DNA of 23,815 bases from positions 1 through 23,815 of the forward strand of contig UQYM01000038.1 in NCBI GenBank assembly GCA_900545315.1, written 5' to 3'. The translations under genes and the position numbers were made by a program. Below the pieces are notes generated by a model. It had not been told where the DNA came from. It did no database searches and saw only the letters and a program-made list of their open reading frames with translations. The stretch's first letter is position 1; each line of letters starts with the position of its first letter. Positions 22,979-23,815 of the stretch are shown in pieces. Origin of the DNA: an uncultured Alistipes sp. Lineage in GTDB: Bacteria > Bacteroidota > Bacteroidia > Bacteroidales > Rikenellaceae.

Positions 22979-23815
22979 ATGGAGTCGAAACTTTTTATTT
23001 ACAATACGTTGACACGGCGCAAGGAGGAGTTTGTTCCGTTGAAGGCGCCGTTTGTAGGGTTGTATGTATGTGGTCCGACGGTTTATGGGGATCCACATTT
23101 GGGTCACACGCGTCCTGCGATTACGTTTGATTTGTTGTATCGTTATTTACGGAGTCTTGGGTATAAGGTTCGTTATGTTCGCAACATTACGGATGTAGGT
23201 CATTTGGAGCACGATGCGGATGACGGTGAGGACAAGATCAGCAAGAAGGCACGTTTGGAGCAGTTGGAGCCGATGGAGGTTGCGCAGTATTATACGGAGC
23301 GTTATCATGATGCGATGCGAGCATTGAATGTGTTGTCGCCGAGTATAGAGCCGCATGCTTCGGGTCACATTATCGAGCAGATCGAGATGACCAAGGAGAT
23401 TTTGAAGAACGGATTTGCTTATGAGAGTAATGGCTCTATCTATTTTGACGTAGAGGCCTATGACAAGAAGTACCATTACGGCAAACTTTCGGGACGTGTT
23501 TTGGACGAGATGCGTGCGAATACCCGGGAGTTGGATGGGCAGAGTGACAAGCGCAATCCGTTTGATTTTGCTTTGTGGAAGAAGGCATCTCCGGAGCACA
23601 TTATGCGTTGGCCCTCACCGTGGAGTGATGGTTTCCCGGGGTGGCACATGGAGTGTTCGGCCATGAGTACAAAATATTTGGGTGAGACATTTGACATTCA
23701 CGGGGGAGGCATGGATTTGATGTTTCCGCACCACGAATGTGAGATTGCGCAGAGTGTAGCGGCTTGTGGGCATGATGCGGCTCGCTATTGGATGCACAAC
23801 AACATGATTACCATC
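22979..23815 (+). CDS. cysS: Cysteinyl-tRNA synthetase, N-terminal part (runs off the window)
   Basis: 279 codons are visible. MESKLFIYNTLTRRKEEFVPL leads to YVCGPTVYGDPHLGHTRP, with the zinc-ligand Cys31 and the class-I signature HLGH (40-43). Later come the family blocks NITDVGHLEHDADDGEDKI, NPFDFALWK, WHMECSAM and GGMDLMFPHHECEIAQS, which supply the other zinc ligands (Cys, His, Glu). The enzyme charges tRNA-Cys with cysteine in the cytoplasm. The KMSKS loop and anticodon-binding domain lie past the window end. The start at 22979 is the only ATG that gives the normal N-terminus. It is divergent from the DUF2723 gene. Confidence 0.97.
   Translation, partial: MESKLFIYNTLTRRKEEFVPLKAPFVGLYVCGPTVYGDPHLGHTRPAITFDLLYRYLRSLGYKVRYVRNITDVGHLEHDADDGEDKISKKARLEQLEPMEVAQYYTERYHDAMRALNVLSPSIEPHASGHIIEQIEMTKEILKNGFAYESNGSIYFDVEAYDKKYHYGKLSGRVLDEMRANTRELDGQSDKRNPFDFALWKKASPEHIMRWPSPWSDGFPGWHMECSAMSTKYLGETFDIHGGGMDLMFPHHECEIAQSVAACGHDAARYWMHNNMITI

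Overview
The window looks like Bacteroidales chromosome (phylum Bacteroidota). Three promoters fit the Bacteroides primary-sigma pattern TTG-N21-TAnnTTTG exactly. The proteins fit too: secreted glycosidases, a DUF2723-type membrane protein, and phage proteins of a style I associate with Bacteroidetes prophages. There are no Shine-Dalgarno-rich leaders. I see no tRNA, rRNA, CRISPR array, transposase or integrase. The genus cannot be fixed from the sequence alone.

Region 1 (1-5362, minus strand) holds four exported proteins on one strand. In transcription order they are a metallophosphoesterase, a complete GH78-like alpha-L-rhamnosidase, an alpha/beta-hydrolase esterase and a second rhamnosidase-like protein cut by the window edge. 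Divergent from them is a 714-aa lipoprotein with a six-hairpin glycosidase-like appearance (5814-7958, plus strand). Together they suggest a locus for dismantling a rhamnose-containing, acylated and possibly phosphorylated glycan. No SusC/SusD pair or regulator lies in the window.

Region 2 (about 8066-8271) has no protein gene. It carries a perfect-match promoter, a candidate structured small RNA of about 170 nt with a tandem 13-nt repeat, and a strong hairpin terminator that can work in both directions.

Region 3 (8323-18717, minus strand) is a compact cassette of 11 intact phage-type virion genes. In transcription order: tail-chaperone-like protein, tail-terminator-like protein, two tail/baseplate-like proteins, a small protein with a coiled-coil C-terminus, an 89-aa protein, a ClpP-like protease fused to a scaffold-like tail, major capsid protein, tail-tube-like protein, portal, and a connector-like protein. 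It has its own promoter (19122-19153), a structured leader of about 400 nt, a hairpin just before the portal gene, and a shared terminator. No terminase, tape-measure protein, integrase, replication or lysis gene is visible, and portal and connector come last. This self-contained, stripped-down virion operon is the most interesting thing here. It could be a domesticated particle, for example a gene-transfer-agent-like element, or a decayed or satellite prophage.

Region 4 (19189-23815) is housekeeping: rnhB (ribonuclease HII), overlapped by a large DUF2723 membrane protein transcribed from its own promoter, and divergently the first 279 codons of cysS.

Base composition changes across the window. 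By hand count, the left 8 kb shows little G/C asymmetry on the + strand. From about 8.3 kb to the end the + strand is clearly G-rich whichever way the genes point.
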